Shown here: positions 46,264 through 55,156 of the stretch, one piece after another
Position numbering within the stretch: position 1 is the first letter of the stretch
Layout of the letters: each line of letters opens with the position of its first letter
Assembly: GCF_000380645.1 (NCBI RefSeq)
Contig: NZ_AQXZ01000018.1
Location: 62,001-126,000, forward strand
Source of the DNA: Smaragdicoccus niigatensis DSM 44881 = NBRC 103563
Lineage (GTDB): Bacteria; Actinomycetota; Actinomycetes; Mycobacteriales; Mycobacteriaceae
Length of the DNA: 64,000 nt
Direction: 5' to 3'
Notes under the pieces: generated by a model
The model's input: only the letters and a program-made list of their open reading frames with translations
What the model was told of the DNA's origin: nothing
Databases searched by the model: none
Made by a program: the position numbers and the translations under genes

Positions 46264-47708
46264 CTCCCGAGCAGGCCCTTGCCGCAGTACCCACTGACCT
46301 CTGGATCGGCGGTGTCCAGGTTCTCTCGACGAATCGTTTCCCGGTGTACAACCCGGCGACCGGCGAGGTGCTGATCGAGGTCGCGGATGCCGGCCCTGAC
46401 GATGGTGCTCGCGCCCTGGACGCCGCGTCGAAAGTGCAGGCCGAGTGGGCGTCGACGCCCTCCCGCCAGCGTGCGGAGATTCTGCGCCGAGCGTGGGAAC
46501 TCATCGACGGCAAGTACCGCCAGCACTTCGCGATGCTCATGACACTCGAGATGGGCAAACCCCTTGCGGAGTCGAACGGTGAGGTCACCTACGGTGGCGA
46601 GTTCCTCCGATGGTTCGCCGAGGAAGCACCCCGGATAAACGGCCGGTACACGCCGTCGCCGACCGGCACGGGCCGGATCCTGGTGACGAAGCAGCCGGTC
46701 GGGCCGGTTCTCGCGATCACGCCGTGGAACTTCCCGCTCGCGATGGGCACCCGCAAGATCGGGCCGGCTCTGGCCGCTGGGTGCACGGTGATCTGCAAGC
46801 CGGCGGCGGAGACGCCGTTGACAATGCTTCTTCTCGGCCAGGTTTTTGCCGAAGCGGGACTGCCCGAAGGTGTGCTCTCGATCCTTCCGACGTCGAACGC
46901 GGCAGCTCTCACCGATCCGATGTTCGACGACCCGCGGCTGCGCAAGGTGACCTTCACCGGCTCGACCGGGGTCGGCAAGGTCCTGCTCGCCCAGGCGGCC
47001 AAGCGGGTGCTGAACTCATCGATGGAACTCGGGGGCAACGCGCCATTCGTCGTGTTTGACGACGCCGATCTCGACGCGGCCGTCGACGGCGCGATAGCCG
47101 CCAAGATGCGCAACATGGGCGAGGCGTGCACCGCCGCGAACCGCATTCACGTCGACAACGCGGTCCGCTCGGAGTTCACCGAGAAGCTCACGGCTCGGAT
47201 GGCACCCCTACGCGTGGGCAGTGGGGTCGAAAAACACTCGCAGGTCGGCCCACTGATCACCGAAAAGCAGCGGGCGACCGTGACCGCCCTGGTCGCCGAT
47301 GCGGTCACGAAGGGCGCCACCGTCAGGTGCGGTGGGGAGCCGATCGCGGGGGCCGGGTATTTCTACCCGCCGACGGTCCTGGACGGCGTGACCGTCGACG
47401 CGCGGATCTTGACGGAAGAGGTCTTCGGGCCGGTCGCCGCGATCACCGGGTTCGACGGGGAAGCCGCCGGTATCGCCGCTGCGAACGCCACGGATTACGG
47501 CCTCGCCGCGTACATCTACACCCAGGATCTTTCCCGTGCCCTGCGAGTGGCCGAGGCCGTCGAGGCCGGAATGGTCGGCGTCAACCGCGGCATCATCTCG
47601 GACGTCGCCGCACCTTTCGGCGGAGTCAAACAATCCGGCCTGGGCCGCGAAGCCGGCTCCGAAGGCATCGAGGAATACCTCGAAACCAAGTACATCGCCC
47701 TGCCGTAG
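46260..47708 (+). CDS. gabD: Succinate-semialdehyde dehydrogenase
   Basis: Aldehyde dehydrogenase of 482 residues. The general base is E256 in MELGGNAPFVVF and the nucleophile C290 in GEACTAANR. The ITPWNFPLAMGTRKIGPALAAGC segment and the GVNRG/APFGGVKQSGLGREAG C-terminus are typical of GabD. It oxidises succinate semialdehyde to succinate, feeding the TCA cycle. The GTG start overlaps the gabT stop (GTGA), so the two are translationally coupled. Confidence 0.93.
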   Translation: MTPEQALAAVPTDLWIGGVQVLSTNRFPVYNPATGEVLIEVADAGPDDGARALDAASKVQAEWASTPSRQRAEILRRAWELIDGKYRQHFAMLMTLEMGKPLAESNGEVTYGGEFLRWFAEEAPRINGRYTPSPTGTGRILVTKQPVGPVLAITPWNFPLAMGTRKIGPALAAGCTVICKPAAETPLTMLLLGQVFAEAGLPEGVLSILPTSNAAALTDPMFDDPRLRKVTFTGSTGVGKVLLAQAAKRVLNSSMELGGNAPFVVFDDADLDAAVDGAIAAKMRNMGEACTAANRIHVDNAVRSEFTEKLTARMAPLRVGSGVEKHSQVGPLITEKQRATVTALVADAVTKGATVRCGGEPIAGAGYFYPPTVLDGVTVDARILTEEVFGPVAAITGFDGEAAGIAAANATDYGLAAYIYTQDLSRALRVAEAVEAGMVGVNRGIISDVAAPFGGVKQSGLGREAGSEGIEEYLETKYIALP

Positions 47709-47821
47709 ATCGGCTGCCAAACGATTCAGTGCTCTGAGGGCGGCGTCATCGATATATGTCGATCGGCGTCCCAGGGGAGCACCGAACCGTTCCGCTTGCT
47801 CTTGTCACCACAAGGAACCCC

Positions 47822-50428
47822 ATGAAGACCGCTGTCCAGGAACAGATCCGCTCGCCGAGAGCCTGGTTCGAATCGAATAATCGCGGCATCCGCGCTTTTG
47901 TCGATTGGGACGACTCCGAGGATTCCCGCAACCGTCCGCCGTTGGCGGACGTGTGCGCCCTGTTCCTTCGCTTCGACCTGCGTGTCGACAAGGTCGAATC
48001 GTTCGGCGGGGTCGATGCCTTCACCTTTGATGACCTCCAGGTCGACCTGGCGACGCTCCACCGAGTGGCCGCTGCCGCGGAAGCCGGCTTCAACGGCAAG
48101 TGGCAGGTCGACGGGTTCGCCCAACTCGTGACGGCGGCCGGGATCGGCTGGCGGGAGACGGTACTCGTGCGTGCGATGTGCCGGTTCCTGGCGCAGGCGC
48201 GGTGGGGCTACTCGGAGAAGTACGTTGTCGAGGCCCTGTCGCGGGCGCCCGAGTTCGTGCGAGCGATCATGGCGTTGTTCCGTGCCCGCTTCGACCCCGC
48301 AGGTCAGGGCGGATTCACCGACGAAGCCGAGTTCGTGGCAGAACTCGTCGAGGAGGCGACCTCGCTCGACGACGATCGCATTCGCCGCTCGCTCCAGGCC
48401 CTGGTGCTCGCGATCGTGCGCACCAACTGGTTCCAGATCGCCGAGGACGGCCAGCCGAAGCCCTATCTCGCCTTCAAAATCGATTCGTCGAGCCTGTTCG
48501 ATCCCGGTCCGGTCGTCCCGTTCCGCGAGATCTTCGTCCACTCCGACGACGTTGAAGGCGTGCATCTTCGCAGCGGTGCGGTGGCGCGTGGGGGACTGCG
48601 CTGGTCAGATCGGCCCGAAGACTTTCGCACCGAGGTTCTCGGTTTGATGAAGACCCAGGCGGTCAAGAACGCACCGATCGTGCCGATGGGTGCCAAGGGT
48701 GCATTCGTCGTGCGGCGAGCGGGAATCGCGCCGGTGGCCGCGTACGAGACTTTCATTCGCGCGTTGCTCGACGTCACCGACAACATCGTCGCGGGGCGGG
48801 TGATTCACCCCGATCGCGTCGTGTGCGCGGACGGCGACGACCCCTACCTCGTGGTCGCCGCAGACAAGGGAACAGCACGATTCTCGGACGTCGCGAACGG
48901 GATCGCTGCGGAGTACGGATTCTGGCTTGGCGATGCCTTCGCGTCCGGCGGATCTGCCGGCTACGACCACAAGGCCATGGGCATCACTGCGCGCGGAGCG
49001 TGGGTCGCGGTCGAACGCCACTTCGCCGAAGCCGGCATGGATATGTCGCAGCCCTTCACCGTCGCCGGAATCGGTGACATGTCCGGCGACGTCTTCGGGA
49101 ACGGGATGCTGCTGTCCCGCAACATCCGGTTGATCGCTGCGTTCGACCACCGCCACATCTTCATTGACCCCAGCCCGAACACGACCGTTTCCCTCGCCGA
49201 GCGGGAACGCCTGGCGGCGCTGCCCGCGTCGTCGTGGGACGACTACAACCGGACCCGAATCTCGCTGGGCGGCGGCGTTTTCCGGAGATCGGCAAAGTCC
49301 GTTTCGATGAGTCCCGAGGCACGCGCCGCCTTGGGTCTGGACGCCGACAATCTCACGCCGGACGAACTCATCCAAGCGATCCTGCGCGCACCGGTCGATC
49401 TCCTCTGGAACGGGGGAATCGGCACGTACGTGCGGTCGGAACGGGAATCCGATGTCGACGCGCAGGACCCGGTCAACGATCGGGTCCGCGTCACCGCCGC
49501 CGAGCTGCGCGCCAAGGTCGTGGGCGAGGGCGGGAACCTGGGCTTCACCGAGCGTGCCCGGATCGACTTCGCGCTCCGCGGTGGACGCATCAACGGAGAC
49601 TTCATCGATAACGCCGCCGGGGTTGCCACGAGCGATCTCGAGGTCAATCTAAAGGTCGCGATCGGGGAGATGCCCGGTCGGGATCACCTGCTCGCCACAC
49701 TCACCGACGACGTCGCCGGCCGCGTTCTCGATGGCAGCCGCCATTCGATCCTCGCGATCAGTCTGGCCGCCGCGCAGGCGAGCTACCTGCTCGAACGCCA
49801 TATCCATCTGATCGGAAATCTGGAAGTCGAAGGTGGGATCGATCCGTTGGTGGCGGGTCTGCCGACCGTCACGGAACTCGGACGGCGGCGCGAATTGGGA
49901 CAAGGACTGACCCGTCCGGAGATCGCGATCCTCGTCGCGCAGTCGAAGAATCTCGTCTCTCAGGAGTTGCTTGCCTCGACGGTCGTCGATGACGACGCCT
50001 TCAACGGGCGACTGCTGGCGTACTTCCCGCCGGCCGTTGTGGATGCGGTCCCAGCGGGAATCGAGAACCATCCCCTGCGCCGCGAGATCATCGCCACGGC
50101 CATCGCGGATGAACTCGTCAATCGGGTGGGACCGGGGACGATCTATCGACTGCAGGAGCGGCTCGGGGTGAGCACCGCGGACGTGGCATTGGCCTACGAG
50201 ACGGTCCGCCGCGTTCTCGACCTCGATGCCGTGTGGGACGAGTGCCTCGCATCCGCGGCGACCGAAGAAGCCAGAATTGATCAGCTGACCGAGGTGCGCG
50301 AACTCGTCGAACATCTGACATCGTGGCTGCTCCGGGCGCAGAACGGGGCCCGGCCCGCACCCGATGCGTTCGCCGCACGAATCGAGCGATTGATGCGCGC
50401 CACGAAGGTCACCGCACTGGGGGCGTAA
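47822..50428 (+). CDS. gdh: Short-form NAD-dependent glutamate dehydrogenase
   Basis: Catalytic and C-terminal portion of the large NAD-GDH family, 868 residues against about 1,600 in mycobacterial L-GDH180. The catalytic signature GGLRWSDRPEDFRTEVLGLMKTQ begins at residue 257, then KNAPIVPMGAKGAFVV, GYDHKAMGITARGAW and GDMSGDVFGNGML. The N-terminal several hundred residues (ACT-like and regulatory part) are missing. The frame is open to 47756, but ATG 47822 has a CAAGGA ribosome site. The gap to gabD is only 113 bases, so the gene is a compact version and not split. It would return 2-oxoglutarate and ammonia from the glutamate made by GabT. All visible catalytic blocks are intact. Confidence 0.88.
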   Translation: MKTAVQEQIRSPRAWFESNNRGIRAFVDWDDSEDSRNRPPLADVCALFLRFDLRVDKVESFGGVDAFTFDDLQVDLATLHRVAAAAEAGFNGKWQVDGFAQLVTAAGIGWRETVLVRAMCRFLAQARWGYSEKYVVEALSRAPEFVRAIMALFRARFDPAGQGGFTDEAEFVAELVEEATSLDDDRIRRSLQALVLAIVRTNWFQIAEDGQPKPYLAFKIDSSSLFDPGPVVPFREIFVHSDDVEGVHLRSGAVARGGLRWSDRPEDFRTEVLGLMKTQAVKNAPIVPMGAKGAFVVRRAGIAPVAAYETFIRALLDVTDNIVAGRVIHPDRVVCADGDDPYLVVAADKGTARFSDVANGIAAEYGFWLGDAFASGGSAGYDHKAMGITARGAWVAVERHFAEAGMDMSQPFTVAGIGDMSGDVFGNGMLLSRNIRLIAAFDHRHIFIDPSPNTTVSLAERERLAALPASSWDDYNRTRISLGGGVFRRSAKSVSMSPEARAALGLDADNLTPDELIQAILRAPVDLLWNGGIGTYVRSERESDVDAQDPVNDRVRVTAAELRAKVVGEGGNLGFTERARIDFALRGGRINGDFIDNAAGVATSDLEVNLKVAIGEMPGRDHLLATLTDDVAGRVLDGSRHSILAISLAAAQASYLLERHIHLIGNLEVEGGIDPLVAGLPTVTELGRRRELGQGLTRPEIAILVAQSKNLVSQELLASTVVDDDAFNGRLLAYFPPAVVDAVPAGIENHPLRREIIATAIADELVNRVGPGTIYRLQERLGVSTADVALAYETVRRVLDLDAVWDECLASAATEEARIDQLTEVRELVEHLTSWLLRAQNGARPAPDAFAARIERLMRATKVTALGA

Positions 50429-50474
50429 CACTCACTTCCCTCACGACGACGATCACTGTATGGTGAACCGCATC

Positions 50475-50513
50475 ATGAAGCGCGTACTCGTAGTTCACCG
50501 CAGCGGGGTCTGA
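50475..50513 (+). CDS. Putative 12-residue leader peptide
   Basis: ATG to TGA encodes MKRVLVVHRSGV, rich in valine with one leucine (CTC). Its second half forms the 5' arm of a long hairpin, and it precedes a LeuA-domain gene. This is the layout of an attenuation leader; expression is unproven. Confidence 0.55.
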   Translation: MKRVLVVHRSGV

Positions 50514-50580
50514 GTCGGACTGGCCCCCCGTTGCGGGTCTGAACTACGCGCCGGTCCTTCCATCTCGTACGAGGAAGACC
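50490..50580 (+). promoter_or_regulatory. LEU-type translational attenuator
   Basis: Hairpin A: GTAGTTCACCGCA (50490-50502) pairs with TGCGG and TGAACTAC (50532-50547), capped by GGGG/CCCC, 50505-50508 with 50524-50529. Hairpin B: GGTC-C-TTCC (50553-50561) pairs with GGAA-GACC (50573-50580). Hairpin B covers GAGGAAG (50571-50577), the likely Shine-Dalgarno of the gene starting at 50588. Ribosome position on the leader peptide would decide whether it is exposed. Actinobacterial leuA genes are known to carry a conserved LEU leader. Confidence 0.6.
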
Positions 50581-50587
50581 GCTTCAC

Positions 50588-51055
50588 ATGACAACCACAC
50601 TGCATTACACAGCGTCCACTCGGGGCGGTAATTCGCCTGTCGAATTGCGCTTGGGCGCACCGCTCCCGCGCCAGCTCGCGTCCGCCGCGGCTGAGCTCAC
50701 CTGGGACCAGTTTCTGACGGAGTACTCACCGACCGGTCCGATTCGCCTCGGGCGCCTGGCACAGGCCTTGGACCGCCCGGCGGAGTTCCACGCGACAATC
50801 TCCGTGGGCGACACGATTCAGACTCATCGCGTCGCGGCCCATGGTCCGATCGCCGCTGTCACGAGCGCGTTGTACGCCATCGGCATTCCGGTCGAGGTCC
50901 TGTCGTTCCACCAGCGCGCCTGTCGCGGCGAGGTCGCCACGTTCGTGCGCTTCGACAACGACGGGCGCGACAGTTGGGCGTTCGCGGTCGCCGGCGAGGG
51001 TGACGACTCCGCGGTTCGGGCGCTGATCGCCGCGGCGAATCGAATTGCTGGCTGA
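50588..51055 (+). CDS. Free-standing 2-isopropylmalate synthase regulatory (LeuA dimerisation) domain protein
   Basis: Protein of 155 residues that aligns only with the C-terminal allosteric domain of LeuA. It spans LPRQLASAAAELTWDQFLTEYSPTGPIRLGRL (the end of the linker) through GDTIQTHRVAAHGPIAAVTSALYAIGIPVEVLSFHQRA to a terminal SAVRALIAAANRIAG. This is the leucine-binding part; the HMGL-like catalytic barrel is absent. Either a paralogue that binds leucine or hetero-associates with the true LeuA elsewhere, or a relic. The clean frame, the start and the SD-sequestering leader argue that it is functional. Confidence 0.75.
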   Translation: MTTTLHYTASTRGGNSPVELRLGAPLPRQLASAAAELTWDQFLTEYSPTGPIRLGRLAQALDRPAEFHATISVGDTIQTHRVAAHGPIAAVTSALYAIGIPVEVLSFHQRACRGEVATFVRFDNDGRDSWAFAVAGEGDDSAVRALIAAANRIAG

Positions 51056-51128
51056 GAGCCTGTTCGGATCTTGAACAGACGGCTATCGTCGGCACCGGCA
51101 ACCAGCCCGGACCTACTCAGGAGTCGAC

Positions 51129-51536
51129 ATGGCCTCGATGCTCAACCCGTACATCTCCTTTCCCGGTAACGCCCGTGAGGCGCTGACGTTCTACCACTCG
51201 GTATTCGGCGGCGACCTCGAGATTCACCCGTTCTCCGAGTACGGCTCACCGGACGCCCCGGAAGCGGACAACGTCATGCACGGGACCTTGGCCTCGTCGG
51301 GCGGATTCACGCTCATGGCTGCCGACAACCCACCCGGCATGCCACACGTGCCCGGCAACAACATCTCGATCAGCCTCAGTGGCGACGACGAAGCTGAACT
51401 TCGTGGCTACTGGGACAAGCTGACCGCCGACGGAACCATTGCCGTCGCGCTCGAGAAGCAGATGTGGGGCGACATCTTCGGCATGGCGACCGACAGCTTC
51501 GGCATCACGTGGTTGGTCAACATCGCGGGAAGTTAG
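51129..51536 (+). CDS. VOC-superfamily (PhnB/glyoxalase-like) protein
   Basis: Protein of 135 residues with the PhnB-type vicinal-oxygen-chelate fold: NPYISFPGNAREALTFYHSVFGG at the start, EADNVMHGTL in the middle and the terminal MWGDIFGMATDSFGITWLVN. Usually a metal-binding barrel; no specific reaction is assigned. An in-frame ATG three codons later is also possible. The stop interlocks with the convergent acyltransferase gene. An inverted repeat CTGTTC-N7-GAACAG lies upstream at 51060-51078. Confidence 0.82.
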   Translation: MASMLNPYISFPGNAREALTFYHSVFGGDLEIHPFSEYGSPDAPEADNVMHGTLASSGGFTLMAADNPPGMPHVPGNNISISLSGDDEAELRGYWDKLTADGTIAVALEKQMWGDIFGMATDSFGITWLVNIAGS

Positions 51537-53011
51537 TGACGGCCGAAGCGGCGGACCGGTTTCGTGAGCGTGTCAGAGGACGCCTCTTCGATGGCCGGTT
51601 CGCTGCGAACGCCCGCCGCATCTGCGAGTTCGCGAAGTGCGGCGTCGAACGCGTCCTTGATCACGGTCACGCCGGGCGTGAGTCGCTTGTCCGCGGAGAA
51701 TCCGAAGTAGACCGTGCCCGCGTAGGAGAACGCACCAACGTTGAGTCCCTGATCGGCCGGGTTGAGCGGCACGATGGGATAGATCTCGAGAACCTTTGCA
51801 CCGTTCAGGTACAGCGGATGCTTCGGTCCCGGCACGTTCGACACCACGAGATTGTGCGACGGGAAGTCGATTCCGACGCTCAGCATGGTCGTCAATGCGG
51901 GTGCGAGCAGCGGGGGAGCAATACCGCCGACGACGACGAACAACGCGCCGGCCATGACTCCGGCAGCTTCCTTCAGCTCGTCCATCCGCTTTCCCGCGAT
52001 CTGAACTCGCTTCAGCGGATCGGTCTCTTTCACCGGCAGTTCGGCGATGACGACCGAGATGCGGTTGCCGCCGACTTCGCCGGGCTTCCGGATGTTCACC
52101 GGTACCAGCGTCGACGGTTCGCGGGAAAGCGTCGCGGGGTCGACGCCGGCCTCGTGGAGGTACTTCGCGAGCATCCCCGCGACGACGGCGAGGAGCACGT
52201 CGTTGAGAGTCCGACCCGTCGACTCCGCGATGTCCTTCAACAGTTGCAGCGGCGCCTGCATGCAGTCATAAGTGCGGTTCGCGGAGATGCGGTTGTTGAA
52301 CGGCGTATGGACGGCCGGCGGCCGTTCCCGCATGAGTTCCCGCAGCACTTCCGCCGCCTCGACCATGTCCTGCGCGGTCGACAGGGGTTCGAGAAACGGG
52401 CGGGTGCTGCTGGAGACGAACTGGGTGGCGGCTTTCATCGGTTTGATCGCGAAGTTGCGCGCCATCCGGAGAGTGTATCCGGGCTTGGCTTCCTCGACGA
52501 AAACGTCCTGGGGCGGCGCGATCGTGGCGGGCTCCGGGCTTTCATCGAGGATCGCCAGGCCGATTCCCAGCGCGGACGCGCCATCGACCATCGCATGGTG
52601 CATCTTCATGAGGATGGCCAACCGACCGTCCTCGAGCCCGGCGATGAGGTGCAGCTCCCACAGGGGTCGCGAGCGGTCGATCTTGCGCGACATCTCGTTG
52701 CCGACGTAGCGCATGAGCTCGGCGTGACCGCCCGGCGCCGGCAAAGCTGACGTGTGGATGTGGTACTCGACGTCGAAATCGGGATCGTCGGCCCACACCG
52801 CGTTCCGCACGCCGGTACGGCCCTCGTCGAGTCTCTGCCGGCATCGCGGCACGAGGTGGATGCGTTCCCGGATGCGCTGGCAGATCGCATCAAAGGTCAC
52901 GCCCGGACCGTGCTCCACGAAGATCAGACTGCCGACGGTCATGTTGACCGGGCCGACCTCACCGACGAGCGCGGAGCGGTCCAGCGGTGACAGCCGGTAT
53001 GACATCGACAT
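51533..53011 (-). CDS. WS/DGAT-type acyltransferase (wax ester/triacylglycerol synthase)
   Basis: Acyl-CoA-dependent O-acyltransferase of 492 residues that makes triacylglycerol and/or wax esters at the membrane. The active-site motif is MKMHHAMVDGASA (HHxxxDG at 138-144). Additional family blocks are PLWELHLIAGLEDGRLAI, TLNDVLLAVVAGML, VPVNIRKPGEVGGNRIS and VVSNVPGPKHPLYLNGAKV. Complete and typical for Mycobacteriales, which carry many copies. Single gene between two VOC genes. Confidence 0.93.
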   Translation of the reverse strand: MSMSYRLSPLDRSALVGEVGPVNMTVGSLIFVEHGPGVTFDAICQRIRERIHLVPRCRQRLDEGRTGVRNAVWADDPDFDVEYHIHTSALPAPGGHAELMRYVGNEMSRKIDRSRPLWELHLIAGLEDGRLAILMKMHHAMVDGASALGIGLAILDESPEPATIAPPQDVFVEEAKPGYTLRMARNFAIKPMKAATQFVSSSTRPFLEPLSTAQDMVEAAEVLRELMRERPPAVHTPFNNRISANRTYDCMQAPLQLLKDIAESTGRTLNDVLLAVVAGMLAKYLHEAGVDPATLSREPSTLVPVNIRKPGEVGGNRISVVIAELPVKETDPLKRVQIAGKRMDELKEAAGVMAGALFVVVGGIAPPLLAPALTTMLSVGIDFPSHNLVVSNVPGPKHPLYLNGAKVLEIYPIVPLNPADQGLNVGAFSYAGTVYFGFSADKRLTPGVTVIKDAFDAALRELADAAGVRSEPAIEEASSDTLTKPVRRFGRH

Positions 53012-53083
53012 CGTGCCTCCAAAGAGTCCCTTCCTGGGAATAGTGGCACGAGCTACGCGAGCGGGCTGTGGTTATGACGCGTG

Positions 53084-53500
53084 TCACGGGACGACGATGT
53101 CGCCCAGTGGTCCTGGATTCCAAGCGATTTCCCAGCGGTAGCCGTCCGGGTCGCCGAAGTAGCCGGTGTATCCACCCCAGTCGCGGTCTTGCCCGGGATG
53201 CACTGGATCCGCGCCCGCTGCCTTAGCCGTCTCGAGAACCTGGTCGACTTCGGCGCGGGAGCCGAGGTTGTGCGCGAGCGTGATCGGCGCCAGGCCGGGT
53301 CCGCGCCGGATCGGCCCGACTTCGGCTTCGAATTCGGCGTCGTGCCAAAGGGATAGAATCAGTTGCGGTCCGACGCGAAACATGAGGACCTCGCCCGGGA
53401 CGTCGAGTTCGGGTGTCCAGCCGAGCCCGTCCACGTAGAAGCGGCGGGTCGCGTCGAGGTCGGCGACGGCAAGGGTGATGAAGCTGACGCGTGCATCCAT
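53084..53500 (-). CDS. VOC-superfamily (glyoxalase/bleomycin-resistance) protein
   Basis: Protein of 138 residues with two beta-alpha-beta-beta-beta modules: VSFITLAVADLDATRRFYVDGLGW at the N-terminus and GYTGYFGDPDGYRWEIAWNPG at the C-terminus, where metal ligands usually sit. Function unassigned. Same strand as the WS/DGAT gene, 72 bases upstream of its start, and 32 bases after the TSUP transporter stop, so a loose minus-strand unit is possible. Confidence 0.85.
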   Translation of the reverse strand: MDARVSFITLAVADLDATRRFYVDGLGWTPELDVPGEVLMFRVGPQLILSLWHDAEFEAEVGPIRRGPGLAPITLAHNLGSRAEVDQVLETAKAAGADPVHPGQDRDWGGYTGYFGDPDGYRWEIAWNPGPLGDIVVP

Positions 53501-53532
53501 GTTCTCAGCCTGTCATTCGCAGGCTTGTGACG

Positions 53533-54270
53533 TCATCGGAAGAAGAGCCACGCCGCCAGCCCGAACGCGCCGATTCCGATCGCGATGCGAAGTTTGTCCT
53601 GGGGGAGCGCCTTCACCACGGGCGGCCCGGTCCAGCCGCCGAGGAACGCGCCGATCGCGACCGCGAGCGACGCCCACCAATGCACCGGTCCGAAGATGCA
53701 GAATGCAATCGCCGCGGTGAGGTTCGCGACGCCCAGCAGGAAGCTTTTGAGCACGCTCGCTGCGTGCATGGATTCGTCGCGCGCGGCGAGCAAGAGCGCT
53801 AGGAACATCACACCGGCGCCGGCTCCGAAGTAACCGCCGTAGACCGCGACGAGGAACATCGCGATCGCGGTCATCCGCTCGTGGTGCACTGAACTGTGCA
53901 GGCGTTGGAGTCGTGGCTGCAGCAGAAGTGCGAGACCAGCGAGCGCCACGAGGAAGGGGACCGCAGCGTCGAATGAACTCGGGGGACTCAGAAGGAGCAG
54001 CGCGCAACCGAGCCCACCGCCGATTGCGAACACGATGATCCAGGTGCGGAGTTCTCGACCGCGGCCCGCGAGTTCCTCGCCCGAGCGCACGGTCGAGCCG
54101 ATCCCGACTGCGACCAGCGCCACGGTGTTCGTCGCGTTCGCGGCGACGGGCGTCAGTCCGGCCGCGAGCAGTGCCGGAAAGGACACCAGGGACGCCATTC
54201 CGGCGACGAAACCGATGAGTCCGGCGCCGTATCCCGCGAGGACGAGGCCAGCGAATTCGAGCACGGTCAA
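53533..54270 (-). CDS. TSUP-family (TauE/SafE) membrane transporter
   Basis: Membrane protein of 245 residues with about eight helices. The two TSUP repeats are recognisable: GYGAGLIGFVAGMASLVSFPALLAAGLTPVAANATNTVAL and VYGGYFGAGAGVMFLALLLA. The family exports sulfite, sulfonates or organic anions; the substrate is unknown here. Divergent from the GNAT gene with a 196-base gap, in which nothing beyond probable promoters was seen. Confidence 0.88.
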   Translation of the reverse strand: MTVLEFAGLVLAGYGAGLIGFVAGMASLVSFPALLAAGLTPVAANATNTVALVAVGIGSTVRSGEELAGRGRELRTWIIVFAIGGGLGCALLLLSPPSSFDAAVPFLVALAGLALLLQPRLQRLHSSVHHERMTAIAMFLVAVYGGYFGAGAGVMFLALLLAARDESMHAASVLKSFLLGVANLTAAIAFCIFGPVHWWASLAVAIGAFLGGWTGPPVVKALPQDKLRIAIGIGAFGLAAWLFFR

Positions 54271-54466
54271 TGCGCTGCGAACCTCGACCGTGCCATGCGC
54301 CGGAGTCTATACGTCGAATCGGTTACGAATTGCCGAACAGTGCCCGTCCAAAAATGCACAAAATGCCCATCTAGCTGCAGTTTCCGGAGTGGCACCGGCG
54401 CGGTGAACTTGTCACCGACGACCCTTATAGTGATGGCTCACTCCACACATCCGCCGAGGGATCCAC

Positions 54467-55156
54467 ATGACGAACGTGCTCCACACAGCTCCGTTCCTGC
54501 CGGTTCCAGACCCGCGTCCGCAGGACGAGCCATGGCCCGACATGGTCTGGCCGATTCCGCCTGCCACCATGTTGGTCGGCCGGAACCTGGACCTCATCCC
54601 GCTCAATCCTCGAGAACACGCGGAGCCGCTGTTCGCGGCCCTCGACGACGACCGCGTCTGGACGCATTTCCAGTGTCGGGCGGCGAACCCGGTCGAGTTC
54701 GGAGACAAGCTCGCTGATCGCTGCGCCCGGCTTGGTTGGCACCCGTGGGCCGTCCGGCTGACTCGCGAGACGCAGGGATTCGTTCCGGGATCGCTCGGCG
54801 GGATGACCGCCTATATCGATGCGAATCCGCACGATGCGTGCCTCGAGATCGGCGCGACCGCGTACTCGCGCGTGCTCTGGGGAACGACGGTCAACGCCGA
54901 GGCGAAGCTGCTGCTCTTGACCTATGCGTTCGAAAACCTCAATGTCGGTCGGGTGCAGTTGAAAACCGATACGCGCAATCATCGATCGCAGCTTGCGATC
55001 GCGCGCCTGGGTGCGCGATATGAAGGCACGATCCGCCGTCGCTATCGCCGCGACGACGGCACTCTTCGGGACGTCGTCATGTTCTCGATCACGGCCGACG
55101 ACTGGCCGGAGGTTCGCGCTCGACTCACGAACCGCGTGACAGGTCGTTCCGAATGA
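54467..55156 (+). CDS. GNAT acetyltransferase, RimJ/RimL-like
   Basis: N-acetyltransferase of 229 residues. After a proline-rich N-terminal 30 residues it follows the RimJ/RimL pattern: LDLIPLNPREHAEPLFAAL, CLEIGATAYSRVLWGTTVNAEAKLLLLTYAFENLNVGRVQLKTDTRNHRSQLAIARLGARYEG. The substrate is unknown. It overlaps the following DinB-type gene by four bases (ATGA), so the two are co-expressed. Confidence 0.87.
   Translation: MTNVLHTAPFLPVPDPRPQDEPWPDMVWPIPPATMLVGRNLDLIPLNPREHAEPLFAALDDDRVWTHFQCRAANPVEFGDKLADRCARLGWHPWAVRLTRETQGFVPGSLGGMTAYIDANPHDACLEIGATAYSRVLWGTTVNAEAKLLLLTYAFENLNVGRVQLKTDTRNHRSQLAIARLGARYEGTIRRRYRRDDGTLRDVVMFSITADDWPEVRARLTNRVTGRSE

Noticed and set aside
47709-50428. Short glutamate dehydrogenase as a truncated pseudogene
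   Set aside because: The upstream gap is too short to hold a remnant and the core is intact with a good ribosome site, so a compact functional form is preferred.
50588-51055. LeuA-domain gene as a leuA pseudogene
   Set aside because: The frame is clean, starts with a proper ATG and keeps an SD-sequestering leader; decay would be expected to show stops or loss of the leader. Not fully excluded.
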